A stretch of 64,000 nucleotides of DNA from Selaginella moellendorffii (GCF_000143415.4 NW_003314286.1:1896989-1960988), one strand, 5' to 3'; counted from the stretch's first letter, positions 11,491-22,852 are shown. Made by a program: numbers and translations. The notes: generated by a model not told the origin, from the sequence alone.

Positions 11491-11505
11491 ATGGACGAGG
11501 AATGA
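11491..11505 (+). promoter_or_regulatory. Short upstream ORF overlapping the glycosyltransferase start
   Basis: A four-codon ORF (MDEE, stop TGA) ends in the sequence ATGA, where its stop overlaps the ATG of the next gene at 11502. If it lies in the transcript it could limit or couple initiation by termination-reinitiation. The transcription start is unknown. Confidence 0.35.
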
Positions 11506-13106
11506 CGACGGCGAGCTCCAAGAAGAAGGAAGCTATGGCGGTGTGCGGCAGCCGTGGCCGTGGGCTGCCATATACGTGGCAATGCATCTGGGCGTTGGCG
11601 GTGGCGGCGTCGATGATCGTCTACTCTCTCGCATTGTTCAATGGCCCTTCCTCTTCCTCCTCCACCTCCTGCGCGAGGGATCGCTCCAGCAATCGCGAGC
11701 TCGCGGCGGCGAGGAGGAGCAGCGGCGGCCATGGCGATCAGGAATCGCTGTGGGAGTGGCGCGGGGATTTGCGGCAGATGGAGGCGGCGTGGAACCGGCT
11801 GTGCTTCGGCCCCATCCAGGAACGCCTCCGGATCGCGCTCTTCGTCAAGAAGTGGCCAGTCGGGGGCGTCCCGGGTGGCCTGGAGCGCCACGCTCTCACG
11901 CTCCACCGCAATCTCGCCGCCAGGGGCCACGAGATCCACGTCTACACCTCCGCCGCTGCTGGCTCCGACAATCCGGAAGAGCTCCTGGACGATCAACAGG
12001 ATCACGAAGAACGGGGGCTCTTGCGTGTCCACTTCTCCCGCCCCAACGCCGGCGGTGGATTCGACTATCACCGCGCCTGGGACCAATTCCTCGCCGACAA
12101 CTCCACTCATCCGGGCGGATTCGACATCGTCCACTCGGAGAGCGTCGCGCTGCCGCACTGGAAGGCCCAGCTCCTGGGATCCAACCTCGCCGCCTCCTGG
12201 CACGGCATCGGCTACGAGATCATCCACTCGGACCTTGTCCAGGATCTGGTACGCAAGCCCGGCGAGCCGCGCAGCGCTGACCTCCAGCGATCACTTGGCG
12301 AGCGCCTGACGCGCGTGGCGGACGAGATCAAGTTCTTCCCCAGCTACCGCCACCACGTCGCCACCAGCGACTACGTGGGCGACGTCCTCCAGACCATCTA
12401 CGAGATTCCGCTCCGGAATGTCCACACCATCCTCAACGGCGTGGATGAGTCGCGGTTCCGCCCGAGCCTGGACGCAGGCTCGGCATTCCGCCGCAAGTAC
12501 GGCGTGCCGGTCAACGCCAGTCTCGTCTTCGGCGCCGCCGGTCGCCTGGTCCGCGACAAGGGCCACCCGCTGCTCTTCGAGGCCTTCTCGCGGATAGCCG
12601 CGCGTCACCCCGGGGTGTTCTTGCTCGTCGCGGGCCACGGCCCCTGGGCCGACCGCTACCGCGAGCTCGCGCCAAATGCCAAGACGCTCGGCCCCATGGA
12701 TCCCGCGCACCTCGCCGACTTCTACAACGCGCTCGACGTCTTCGTCAATCCGACGCTGCGCTCGCAGGGGCTGGATCACACTCTCCTCGAGGCCATGCAG
12801 TGCGGTAAGCCGCTACTGGCGACGCACTTCTCGAGCATCACTTGGAGTGTGGTGGTGAGCAGCGACTTTGGCCATACTTTCTCGCCCAACGTCGACTCGC
12901 TGGAGCAGGCTATGGAGGCCGTGATCGCGCAGGGCCGCGACACCATGCGACGTAAAGGAGAGCTCTGCCGCGACTATGCTTCGCTTATGTTCACGGCCAC
13001 CAAGATGGGAGCTGCGTACGAGCGCCTCTTCCTGTGCATGAAGAACGAGAGTTACTGCCAGTATCCGCTACCTGGAGACTGCCCGGTTGAGCCCAGCAAG
13101 TACTAG
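11502..13106 (+). CDS. Type II membrane glycosyltransferase, GT4-like
   Basis: An intronless 534-residue ORF. A single membrane helix (about residues 25-46) after a basic N terminus suggests a type II Golgi or ER protein. The rest is a GT-B fold. IALFVKKWP...GGLERHALTLH is the N-terminal Rossmann entry, GAAGRLVRDKGHPLL is the donor-domain start, and LDHTLLEAMQCGKPLLAT carries the first Glu of the EX7E donor-binding motif. It resembles an uncharacterised plant UDP-glycosyltransferase-superfamily group; donor and acceptor cannot be read from sequence. The start at 11502 puts the basic residues just before the helix. An earlier out-of-frame ATG at 11459 would block it if transcribed. It ends tail to tail with the SURP/G-patch gene, 211 bp away. 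Confidence 0.9.
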   Translation: MTTASSKKKEAMAVCGSRGRGLPYTWQCIWALAVAASMIVYSLALFNGPSSSSSTSCARDRSSNRELAAARRSSGGHGDQESLWEWRGDLRQMEAAWNRLCFGPIQERLRIALFVKKWPVGGVPGGLERHALTLHRNLAARGHEIHVYTSAAAGSDNPEELLDDQQDHEERGLLRVHFSRPNAGGGFDYHRAWDQFLADNSTHPGGFDIVHSESVALPHWKAQLLGSNLAASWHGIGYEIIHSDLVQDLVRKPGEPRSADLQRSLGERLTRVADEIKFFPSYRHHVATSDYVGDVLQTIYEIPLRNVHTILNGVDESRFRPSLDAGSAFRRKYGVPVNASLVFGAAGRLVRDKGHPLLFEAFSRIAARHPGVFLLVAGHGPWADRYRELAPNAKTLGPMDPAHLADFYNALDVFVNPTLRSQGLDHTLLEAMQCGKPLLATHFSSITWSVVVSSDFGHTFSPNVDSLEQAMEAVIAQGRDTMRRKGELCRDYASLMFTATKMGAAYERLFLCMKNESYCQYPLPGDCPVEPSKY

Positions 13107-13317
13107 AACACGATGGAACTTTTTTATTCGTTCTTTGTTTTAGATCTCCAAGTTGTCCTCCACAAGCAAGCTTCCCTGTGATTTATTCCTTCCAGCCGAG
13201 CGTCATGGCAGCAGCAAAGATGTACAATACGTGATTGATACACTTACAGAGCGGAGGAATCTTAGATCGTGTATAGAAACAACGACTTTTTTTTTTTCTG
13301 ATTTTTTCGGGGGTTCA

Positions 13318-15044
13318 TCAGTAGTATGCTTTCCTGGGATTGTTCTGAATGAACACGACCGGGTTTGTGTCTCGAGATTCCACGAAAACAAATAGAGAAA
13401 GCTTACCAGTGGATTAGGACGGAACCTGTAACCCAGCATCATACGTTTCTTGTACTGCTCGTAGATGTCGTCCTCAGAGTTTACTTCGCCAGGTTGCTGG
13501 GCTCCCAATCCCAGATTGTTTAGCTTCACTTGTCCCGCTTGCACCGGATCGGCACGGCCACCTCTAGCACTTCCAAGTCCCTCACCTGAAGCATATAAAG
13601 CAACTATTACAAACAAGGAGAAATTTTTTCGAATGCATTACCTTCTTTCCATCCCATCTTGGACAGTAGACGATGGCCTACATTGTCTGCTTGAATCCTG
13701 GCTTTCTCGGTTGCTTCTAGTATGTTTTTCTGAGCACTGACGTCGTTGCATTTCGCCATAAATCTTTCCAGCTCTTCCTGAGGAATGTAGTCTCCCATAT
13801 GGTGACCCCTCTTTGTGGAGGCTGCATAGTGACTGTCAGCACGAATCTCAAGACCTTATCCTTACGTGTACTCGTCAGTGACAACGGTGGAGGCATTTCA
13901 TCTTTGGTTTGCTTAGGAGCCTTTCGGAGGTCCTCCTGGGCTGCCTTTTTCATATAAAAGTCCATCATAGCCAAAGAGTCTGGCTCTGTTGATTGTTTGG
14001 CTGAAACAGTAGAGTCAGAACCCCGAATATTTAAACACTTTGCATACCTGTGTCTTGCTCCTGCTCATGGCGTGCTTCTTCCCCGTTCTCGTATAGAGCC
14101 GAGGCAGGGGTCTGAAAGTTTGTACGTTGTGAGCTTCTCTGTGGAAACGATTGTTGCCGAGATGGTGTGGCTGAAAAACTTATCCCAACATAAACCAGCT
14201 AGCACCAGATGTGAGTAACATTTTACCATGTTGCAACACGATCGGAGTATGGGGCTTATTGAGGAAGGATTCCTCCTCAGCAAGCTTGTGCTCGTAATAC
14301 TTGTAGTCCGAGCAATTAACATCGAACAGAAACCTGCCAAAGAAAAGAGATAAACGCTATTCATGCACCACCATAACAAAATAGAAAACAAGCGAAAGAA
14401 GCAAGCATTCCAAAAACACCACAATTCCCTCTCAATGGCCTACCCAAAACGAGGATCCGTAGGGTTCTTCTGCCGAGTGATATCTTCGAATTCCCGACCA
14501 CTTTTTGCAACAAAACTGGCAAGCTTCTCCGCTACCTTTCTCACATCAGGATCAAGAGGAGGGGCCGGCAGAGCTGCAAGCATGAGACAGGTTTCAATCA
14601 AACCACTTAACGAAACTGAACTGAATTACCTGAGTGCGAGGGAGCGTCAACAACATCAAACCTCTGCTTCTTCGCGGGTCTCTCCATCACCACCTTGGCA
14701 GCCGCAGGAGCAGTACTAGCGGCAGCAGCACTCTCCTCCTCATCATCATCGTTGTCACCCAGCTTCAATGGATTCACCGCAGGCCTAACTACCTTGGCCT
14801 TCAAACTGAACGCTAACTTCCCGTTTGACGCTGGCGTTACGGGAGGTGCCTTGGAACCTATGCAGCAATTCTTCTTGATCGTGATGCTCACGGGCTGAAC
14901 TCCCGTGCTAGAACTAGTGCTGCTAGTGCTCGTGCTCGGCGGCTCACTCACAGCGCTAGTAGTAGCGGCCACAGCGGGAGCCCCTTGCATTTGCTTAAAC
15001 CTCTCGAGAAAAGAGCCATCGTTGGGAAACGGCGGGGTGCTCAT
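13318..15044 (-). CDS. SUGP1: SURP and G-patch domain splicing protein (SUGP1-like)
   Basis: A nuclear splicing-associated protein; in animals SUGP1 works with SF3B1 in branch-site recognition. Eight exons: 15044-14630, 14573-14444, 14333-14227, 14170-14048, 14000-13866, 13821-13642, 13585-13407 and 13344-13318, giving 431 residues, all in phase. Exons 2-3 hold the SURP module (KLASFVAKSGREFEDITR ... RFGFLFDVNCSDYKYYEHKL). Exons 6-7 hold the G-patch (RLLSKMGWKEGEGLG, then a basic linker and LGLGA). The tiny last exon gives NNPRKAYY, the conserved SUGP1 end, and confirms the acceptor at 13345. The first exon is Ser/Thr/Ala-rich and has a basic AKKQRF segment. An in-frame ATG at 15080 would add 12 residues; I prefer 15044 because MSTPPFPNDGSFLERFKQMQ resembles plant homologues at their start. 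Confidence 0.92.
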
Positions 15045-15080
15045 CTTCCCTTCCCTGTTTGTTTCTCCCTCCTTTCTCAC

Positions 15081-15727
15081 TTTTTTTCGACCTATTCCTC
15101 AAACCTGTGCCTGCGCTGCCAGATTTTTCTCACATACTCTTCTTCTCCCTCGCTGCTCCGGAGGAAACCGGTACCGTGCTGATACCCTGCTCAATTCCCT
15201 GGTCAGCAATCTGGTTCTCAACATTCTCATGGCTCTAGCTAGCGATTCTTCCCTAAATCCCCCTCTCCAGGCCAGAATCACAGAGAACAAAGCAATCCAG
15301 CCAGAAAATCCCACGCCACAGACAGATCGGGGGAGAGAGAGAGAGACACCCATACCTTTCTCCGCGACGACGGCCAGCGCCCTAACTTGGATAAAATGGT
15401 TTCTAGGGCAAGCAGTTTGGGCCACAAAAAATTATAAAAAGGGGGTTTAAGAAGAATATTCGTTTCTAAAGGTGTGCCTCGTTTGTGGGACGGAAATCGT
15501 CCAAGGGGGCGGTCATGCGTTCCTTATTCTAGGGTTTGGGCGAAAGCAAAAGATCGGCTTATCGGCGTGGGCGGCGATGCTCGGGGATCGATCGACCGCG
15601 ACGGCGCCCGCGCTGTGCTAGGTCGGCCGCGGCGCTGCTGCGATTCCAATGAGGTAACAAAATCCGCGGCCTCCTCTTGTGTGGTGCCTTTTCTTTCCCC
15701 GATTTCGCGAGAATCGGAGCTCCGGCC
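15081..15727. promoter_or_regulatory. Divergent promoter region between SUGP1 and the PCF11-like gene
   Basis: A head-to-head interval of about 650 bp with no ORF of its own. It includes a GA-rich run (about 15331-15346). It must contain both transcription starts; I could not place a TATA box with confidence. Confidence 0.5.
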
Positions 15728-18082
15728 ATGCTTAAGAGGGAGAGTGGTGTCTTGCTTGATGCAGCCGATAGGGCAAAGATAGGCGGCGGTGGTGGGCGGA
15801 GGGTGAGTCCTATGGAGAGGCGAGGAAGTGAGAGTAAGGCCGCCGCCGCTCCTCTTGCTCCTCCTTCCCGCGTCAATGTGTTCGAGCGCCTCAAGGCTCT
15901 GGATAGGGAGAGAGAGAATCGAGAGGAGAGGGAGAGAGAGAGAGGGAGGCTCGAGAACGAGCAAGACCATGAACTTGTTACCCAGTATAAGGCAGCTCTT
16001 GGCGAGCTCACTTTCAATTCCAAGCCGATTATTACTAACTTGACCATCATTGCTGGGGAAAACTTACATGCTGCTCGAGGCATAGCCAACGCGATCTGTT
16101 CTCACATCATGGAGGTATGTGGATTCCTCTCTTTCCTTTTTCTTTTCTTTCCTTTTCTTTGGTCCGTTTTGTTTCTAAAGTTTTGGTTTTCTTTCTTCTG
16201 TTTGGCTGTAGGTGGCCAAGGAGCAAAAGCTGCCTGCGTTGTATCTCCTGGATAGCATTGTGAAGAACATCGGACGTGACTACGTGCAGTACTTTGGCGA
16301 GCGCCTAGCGGAGGTATGCAAAGGATTTTGTTTAGTCGACGCTCTGTTTTGACAGTCCTGGGTGGACGGCAGGTCTTTTGCAAGTGCTACAGGCAAGTCG
16401 ACCCGACGACTTACCCTGCAATGCAGCATCTCTTCAAGACTTGGCGTGGTGTTTTCGGGCAAGCTCCTTTGCGAGCAATAGAAGTTGAACTGCATTTTTC
16501 TACAATAAATGGACCTTCTTTAAGATCTGTAGAATCGGTACCTCCTCGTACTGGGCATGGGATTCATGTAAATCCCAAGTACATCCTCGAAGCTCAAAAA
16601 CAGCTCCAACAATCTAACAAGGTATTGTAGTGACTTTTATCTGTTGTTCTATCTAATCTTCTTGTGCAGGAGGTTCCAAGAAATGGCGACACTGGATTCC
16701 AGAAGCGGTGGCCCGAGAAGAATAGCAAGGGCGGCTCCTTGCCTTCACACGCGACTTCCAAGACAACAACAGGTTTGTGGAAGACCTCTGACAGAGGGGA
16801 TGGAGGCTCAAACGACGAAGTCCGGAAGGCTGCTGTTTCCTCGCGTTTAACAGGCCGTGGACAGAACAAAAACAAGCGCTCGCTGGCCGATACGGGTTTT
16901 TCCGATACACCAGGAACCGAAAGACACGTGCAGTCACCACGGAGGGAGGTTGACGGACGACACTTCAAGGCTAAGGTTCGCTGTTGGATGTTTTTCCTTA
17001 ACTTTACTGTTTTCCCTTTTTCTATTCGTGCAACTAACTAGAATTTGCAGGACGTCCTTGATCCAGCACCGCCACCACCACCACCACCGCCACCTTTGGC
17101 TCAGCTGCAGCAGAATCCTCCACTCCCACCACAGTTTTCAGCTCTTCGACCACCTAATAATCAGTTCCAACATCCTCCCATGATGTCCCACTCGCTGCTG
17201 CCTCCAGCGGGGCCTCCCCTTCATCCGTTTGGCATGCCCGTCTCGGAACCCTTACCAGTTTCTAATACTTCTAGCCTGTTGTCCGCACTGTTCAAGACCG
17301 GTTTTATTCCTCCTGAGCCAGAGTCCCAACTTCAGCCTGAGGCTCTACTACCGCCGCCGCCACCTCCACCTCCACTTCAATTTCCTCCTCCACTACCAAT
17401 GTTTCCGGCTCCTGCACCACCGCTTGGGCCATCCGGTTCTGGACCTGGACCTGATGGAGGACTCGGGAATCTCTTGTCATCGCTCATCACACAAGGCCTC
17501 ATATCGGCGAACAACACAGATGTTACAGGACTGGGAGTGGAGTTCCGCCAGGAAATTCTCAGGGAGCGACATGACATCGTGATCAACTTGCTCTACTCGG
17601 ACTTCCCGAGGCAATGCAAGACGTGCGGGCTTAGATTTAAGGGACAGGACGAGCACAGCAGGCATATGGACTGGCATGTAACTCGGAACAGGAGGCAAAA
17701 GTCGCAGAAGAAGTCCTCGAGAAGGTGGTTTGTGGGACTCAAGGAGTGGATTGGCGGCGTCAGTGCTACCGAGTGTGAAGCTAGCACGCCGCCGTTGTTC
17801 GCCGAGGAGGCGGAGGTTCGCAAGGTGGAGGAGGACCAAAACTTCGCAGTCCCGGCAGACGAGAACCAGAGCTCGTGTGCTCTGTGCGGGGAGCCATTCG
17901 AGGATTTCTACAGCGACGAGACGGACGAGTGGATGTACAGGGGAGCAGTGTATATGAACGTCCCTCCGGGAACTTCGACCGAGGGGATGGATAGGACGCT
18001 TTTGGGACCGATCGTTCATGCCAAGTGTAGGACGGAGAATGCTGCAGCAGCTGCTGCGGCTGCTGCTTCCTCCGGCCTTTGA
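15728..18082 (+). CDS. PCF11: PCF11-like pre-mRNA cleavage complex II protein
   Basis: PCF11 binds the RNA polymerase II C-terminal tail and helps cleave and terminate transcripts. Five exons: 15728-16114, 16212-16313, 16373-16621, 16670-16975 and 17051-18082, giving 691 residues. Residues about 70-195 form the CID (CTD-interacting domain), with [20 protein letters not shown] and the [17 protein letters not shown] region spanning exons 2-3. An Arg/Glu run precedes it. Exon 5 opens with long proline tracts. A CKTCGLRF...HSRHMDWH zinc finger follows, then a second conserved block [19 protein letters not shown], both typical of plant PCFS proteins, and an Ala run at the C terminus. The ATG at 15728 is the first usable start in frame. 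AATAAA at 18478-18483 is a likely polyadenylation signal. Confidence 0.92.
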
Positions 18083-18477
18083 CAATCGAAAGGTACTCGA
18101 GCTCTTACTCTCTCTCCCTTTTCGTTGTTCTAGTTATATTTCTAGGATGATTTTCTAGGATGATTGGAGAACTTACGTGGTTTGAGTGTCCAGGCCGGGG
18201 AGTTTCTTATTGGGATCGGGGAGAGGCCGGAGAGGAGAAATCCGTAACACAGGTGGGCTGGGTCGATTTGTAGAAACAACTGAGTAACATTTTTGGCTGT
18301 ACAAGAGTGTAAAATGAGAGGACGAAAGAAAGAATTGATGTTTAATCGCCGGAAACAGCACAAAGTAGCTCTGTGTGGTTTCTTTCTAACGATCTTTGCT
18401 ACTGGCTGGCCCCTCTCGCTAGATCTCTCTAAAGGTTCTACATGTTTTCTTTTCCTTGTTTATGGCAGATGATAATC

Positions 18478-18483
18478 AATAAA
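18478..18483 (+). terminator. Candidate polyadenylation signal for the PCF11-like gene
   Basis: A canonical AATAAA hexamer about 395 bp after the stop codon. The stretch 18083-18477 has no gene and is best read as 3' UTR; 18500-18930 is the spacer before the phospholipase gene. Confidence 0.45.
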
Positions 18484-18940
18484 CTAAGTGTTGAAAAGTT
18501 TCCCAGTTTCACTCCTATATAGCTCTAAGGTTCTCATTCGGTCAAATCTCTACGACTTATTTCACTCCCAGCGTAGCTTTTGACGTGTAGGCTGGAGAAA
18601 GTAATTGCCAAACAGTTACTGGCATCAATTAACCAATCCAGACAAATGGACGCGGCATATTCGCATCATCGTCTATCTTCCTCTCCGCTGTTTGAGAGAA
18701 AAGGTTCTTGCTCGCTTTCTGGGGGTTTCTTTCACACCTTCTGTTCTTTTCATTCGCTCGGGCCTGCTTTGGGGCTGGAGGACCCTCATGAGTTTGGGCT
18801 GGATGCGTGCAAGGCAAAGTCATGAGCGTGCACACTCACCATACTTGCTTATAAGATTTGCATCGACTGGAGTGAGCGCTACTCATTCCTTTGTTGCGCT
18901 GGTATTCTTGAAGTGGCCAAGCAAAGAATCCAGCGCGCGC

Positions 18941-18947
18941 TATTTAA
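18941..18947 (+). promoter_or_regulatory. Candidate TATA element of the NPC gene
   Basis: TATTTAA follows a GC-rich GCGCGCGC run, 44 bp before the chosen ATG at 18991. The short spacing implies a very short leader. Confidence 0.35.
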
Positions 18948-18990
18948 TCTTGTCCCCTGGAAGCAAGGAAGAGGGAATCAATCAGCAACA

Positions 18991-20923
18991 ATGAAGTGGT
19001 GTCTAGTACCTCTTGTCCTGCTGCTCCTCTTGAGCCCCGGCACCAATGCAGCGCAGCCGAGCGGCCGGATCAAGACGATAGTCGTGCTCGTCCAGGAGAA
19101 CAGGTCCTTCGATCATATGCTCGGCTGGCTCAAGAAGCTCAACCCGGAGATCGACGGGTTGACAGGGAAGGAGAGCAACCCCACGAACTTAACCGACCCA
19201 AGCTCGGGGACGGTGTTTGTCTCGGACAAGGCCGAGTTCGTGGACCCCGATCCCGGCCACTCGTTCGGAGCCATCCGAGACCAGGTGTTCGGCTTCGGAA
19301 GTACTTCGCAGAATCCAGCACCCATGAATGGCTTCGCCCAGCAGGCGGAGATCATCCAGAAAAACCTGTCGCAGAGAGTGATGAGCTCCTTCCGGCCCGA
19401 GCTCGTCCCGGCCTACACCGCCTTGGCTATGGAGTTTGCTATCTGTGATAAGTGGTTTGCGTCGGTTCCAGCTTCCACCCAGCCAAACCGGCTCTACGTC
19501 CACTCCGCTACGTCCCACGGTGCTGTGAGCAACGTCAGGTCCGACCTTGTCAAAGGATTCCCGCAAAAAACGATCTTTGAGTCGATCGACCAAGACAAGC
19601 TGTCTTTCGGGATTTACTACCAGAACATCCCGGCCACCTTGTTCTACAGGCACGTCCTCGTTGTGGCTGCTATTCCTCTGCTCGTCTGTCCTGACTTCCA
19701 TCTCTTTTCAGGAACCTGAGGAGCCCCAAGTATCTCGGGAAGTTCCACAACTACGGCCTCTTCAAGACGCATGCCAAGCAAGGCAAGCTCCCAAACTACG
19801 TCGTCGTCGAGCAGCGCTACTACGACACCAAGGCGACGCCCGCCAACGACGACCACCCCTCGCACGACGTTGCCGAGGGCCAGAAGTTCATCAAGGAGGT
19901 GTACGAGACCCTACGCTCCAGCCCCCAGTGGAACGAGACGCTGCTGGTGATAACTTACGACGAGCACGGTGGCTTCTTCGACCACGTTTCCACACCAATG
20001 GACAACGTTCCCAATCCAGACGGTCTCAGGGGTGGAGACGACGATCACTTCAACTTCGACAGGCTCGGTGTCCGCGTCCCAGCGATTTTCGTCTCTCCAT
20101 GGATCGACAAAGGAACAGGTGAGTTCTTCCTGTTTCCTGTCCTTGTTCTGGGGACCCGCGGTCACCGTCCACCATTACTACTCGTACCTCCAGAGCTTCT
20201 TTTTTTCTTTTCCCTTTGTCTTTACTCCGTGACTTATGCGGCGTTCCTGCTGTGACTGTCACCCTACCCTGCCTTTATTCGTGGCATTTCCCGTGCCACT
20301 GATCCGGGTAGCTGGTTTGGCAGATCTGCTTGCGAAATGAACTCCTTGATTGCCTCCCATTAACTTACTAAGCGTGCTTGGCTTTGCAGTAATACACCGG
20401 CCAAACGGACCGACCAAGGATTCCCAGTACGAGCATTCCTCCATTCCGGCCACTGTGAAGAAGATTTTCAATCTCACGCAACCTTTCCTGACGAAAAGAG
20501 ACGCTTGGGCGGGGACCTTTGAGACTGTCTTGTCTTCCACGCGGACCACACCTCGAACGGACTGTCCTGGTAAAGTTTTGAGTTCCTTCTTGTCCGACCT
20601 CTGTCTGATCGATCCTGTAATCTCCAGTGACGCTGCCGAGTTCGCCCTGGTCACTCCGGCATTCTCCTCCAAACGAAGAAGGGCGGCTGACGGAGTTCCA
20701 AGTGGAAATGGTGGGACTCGCATCGCAGCTTAATGGTGACTACGGAAAAAGTGGCTATCCAAATCTTGGTGCGTCGATGACAGTCAAATACGCGTCGGAC
20801 TATGTGGATCGCGCCGTGGAAGGAATCATGAGAGCTGGAAAGGTCGCACTTCAAAGTGGCGGGGATCCGAACGCATTGATAGAAGTGCTTCCCACCTCAG
20901 AATCTCGGAAAACTGGAACTTAA
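18991..20923 (+). CDS. Non-specific phospholipase C (NPC-type phosphoesterase), secretory
   Basis: Hydrolyses phosphatidylcholine and related lipids to diacylglycerol; plant NPCs act in phosphate starvation and lipid signalling. Exons 18991-19649, 19712-20118, 20390-20569 and 20628-20923 give 513 residues, the family size. Residues 1-20 are a signal peptide. Family motifs are [10 protein letters not shown] (36-45), [36 protein letters not shown] and [12 protein letters not shown]. The ENRSFDH and DEHGG residues form the metal/catalytic centre in this phosphoesterase family. The first intron appears to be GC-AG: only AG|GCACGT at 19649/19650 keeps the frame into NLRSPKYLG. The 3' end faces SLP2, with 83 bp between stops. 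About 95 bp of exon 4 reappear at 26345-26440, marking a duplication breakpoint. Confidence 0.95.
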
Positions 20924-21006
20924 AATTTTAGATTTGACTGAAGCAATATCGGAGATTTGCCTGTCGGTAAAAAAAAATTCATCATAGAATACAAAGATAT
21001 TCAAAC

Positions 21007-22236
21007 TTACGACTTACCTCGATCTAAAATCGAAGCTAAACCAGGTGGTGCTTGCGGGGCCGCCTTCTCCTTCTCTTTCGAGAGAACCCGGACAACAGTG
21101 TCGTGTCGGATTTCCAAAACTTCAGGAGCAGTGTTGGCGCAGCCACTCGACATTCCCACGTCAACTCGAAACACCTGGTTCCGACAAGCCGAGTTGATCC
21201 CGAAAGGAGCCTGGATCGTATGCCCGACTACCATTCTACTCGCCCCTGTTATCCCCGTGAGAACCTCGTCTAGGAGCCTGCAGTCACACAAACTCTCCAC
21301 TGGAATGGAGTACTGTCTAGCCCACACCACAGCGTCCTTCCCTCGTAAGTAGCCTGGAGCTTGCCGGCCTTTCCGTCCTTGAATCCAATCCCTCACCTCG
21401 GCATTTATCTTCTCCAGTCCGTAGTCGAGGTGGGATGGTAGAATTCCTCCGTGAGCAAAGACGGTGCTTCCAACGATGAGTATAGTCGGGTGGTGAGCCA
21501 AGAAACGCGAAGAGATCGGGCCACCCGGTCGTAGAGCAGCATATCTAGCACGGACTCCATCGGGGATGCTCTTCCTCACGTTTTTAAACACGTCGGGTTG
21601 ACGTCCCAATCCATGGCACCGTTCCTTGAGAGCCTGGCCACGCCTATACCACTGAGCCCATGCCGAGAACTCGTCCAGTGCCTCTTTGGTGGCGTAACGA
21701 AAGTCCCCCTCGATGTTCATCACCTCGTGGTTGCCATTCATGATGTGGAGATCGCCGCCGTGCCGCTGGGCCTCTCCTTTTAGTTTCTCCAGCAAGTAGA
21801 GCACCTTGAGCTCCTGGCCGCCTCGATCCAGCACGTCCCCTACCTGGACCACCACTGTTTTTCCCCCGATCCATCGATCATCCTCGTCCACGACGCCGGC
21901 GATGCGAAGCGATTCCCGGGTTTTGGCCAAGTCGCCGTGAATGTCCCCTATTGCGACTAACCTCTCCACTGCTGGGATTCTCGTGACGATGCCCATGCCG
22001 CTGTCGCCGCCGTGATTCCTAGCCTCGCCTCCCGCTCCAGCCGCTGGATGGAAAGAATTTGCGCTCGATTGAGCGTGCTTGCTGAGAATTTGCCCTCCAA
22101 CTATGAAATCTACGAATGAATCCACGAATGAAGAAACGGCATTGGAGACCTGGCCACAGAATTTGTCATCGCTGCTTGTGTCCGAGCGGCCAGGAGGAGG
22201 AGGAGGCGGCGGCGGCGCCTCCGCGAATGCCGGCAT
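21007..22236 (-). CDS. SLP2: Shewanella-like protein phosphatase 2
   Basis: A PPP-family metallophosphatase of the bacterial-like SLP group found in plants, algae and some protists. Intronless, 409 residues. All metal-binding motifs are present: GDIHGD at 97-102, GDVLDRG at 133-139, GNHE at 168-171 and a later AHGGI. The N terminus is a poly-Pro stretch followed by a variable segment, with no clear transit peptide. It ends facing the phospholipase gene. Its start lies about 80 bp from a decayed TRM10 copy, so the pair was originally head to head. A second, dead copy lies at 26515-27562; this is the working one, because its frame and active-site residues are intact. Confidence 0.94.
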   Translation of the reverse strand: MPAFAEAPPPPPPPPGRSDTSSDDKFCGQVSNAVSSFVDSFVDFIVGGQILSKHAQSSANSFHPAAGAGGEARNHGGDSGMGIVTRIPAVERLVAIGDIHGDLAKTRESLRIAGVVDEDDRWIGGKTVVVQVGDVLDRGGQELKVLYLLEKLKGEAQRHGGDLHIMNGNHEVMNIEGDFRYATKEALDEFSAWAQWYRRGQALKERCHGLGRQPDVFKNVRKSIPDGVRARYAALRPGGPISSRFLAHHPTILIVGSTVFAHGGILPSHLDYGLEKINAEVRDWIQGRKGRQAPGYLRGKDAVVWARQYSIPVESLCDCRLLDEVLTGITGASRMVVGHTIQAPFGINSACRNQVFRVDVGMSSGCANTAPEVLEIRHDTVVRVLSKEKEKAAPQAPPGLASILDRGKS

Positions 22237-22316
22237 CTTACCGCCAAGATACCTAAGACAAAGAACCCTAAATTTTGAACCAGGCTAGGGCTTTGCAGAT
22301 CGATTCTTGATTTTGA

Positions 22317-22852
22317 TTTTGGTTTTGATTTTGCGAGGAGCTCATCTGGCGTGGGGCGATTGACGAAGCAGCAAAGGAAGCAAATGATCAAAACGAAGAA
22401 GGGGTGAAAACAATGTGGAGAAAAAGGAGAAGTTCCAAATGGAAAACCTCTGTCCAAGAATGCACAGAAGAGGCCCACGAGAAGGAGAGGAAGAAGGAGC
22501 GCAAGGAGAAAAAATCGCAGGAACCGCGGAAGCTGCAATTCATAGGAGCAAGGAAGCCAGCCGCGCCCGTGCCGATGAAATCAAAAACTCAACAAGGCTG
22601 TCGAGGCTGGCCAGAACCTGGTGATCGATTTCCAGTTAAGCGACCAGATGACTGACCAAACATGAGCCAACAAGTAGGTTCTCTCATCTCTTCTCATCTC
22701 TTTTCTTCGTCTAAGCATCTTTTCTTTCTTCCAGATCACGTATTGAGAAGGTACCCGGCTATCAAAACTGAATGGAAGTTTTCGCGACTAGTACGCAGGA
22801 TCTGGTCTATCTCACGGCAGATTCGGCAACAATACCGGAGAGACTCAAAGGT
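22317..22852 (+). pseudogene. Truncated, decayed TRM10 copy
   Basis: Aligns by eye with the intact gene at 27694-28841, from the TTTTGATTTTG run before exon 2 to a GACTCAAAG in exon 3. The first exon is missing, exon 2 has several deletions and frameshifts, and exon 3 lacks its first third and stops matching at about 22852. The intron between exons 2 and 3 is still recognisable. The abrupt end in exon 3 fits a duplication breakpoint, so this copy was probably never functional. Confidence 0.9.

Noticed and set aside
11454-12227. 257-codon minus-strand ORF opposite the glycosyltransferase
   Set aside because: Antisense shadow of a GC-rich coding region; no domain, no promoter evidence.
11459-12280. 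273-codon ORF overlapping the glycosyltransferase in another frame
   Set aside because: A GC-rich shadow frame; low-complexity Arg/Pro/Gly sequence without domain signals. The overlapping frame has clear GT-B motifs.
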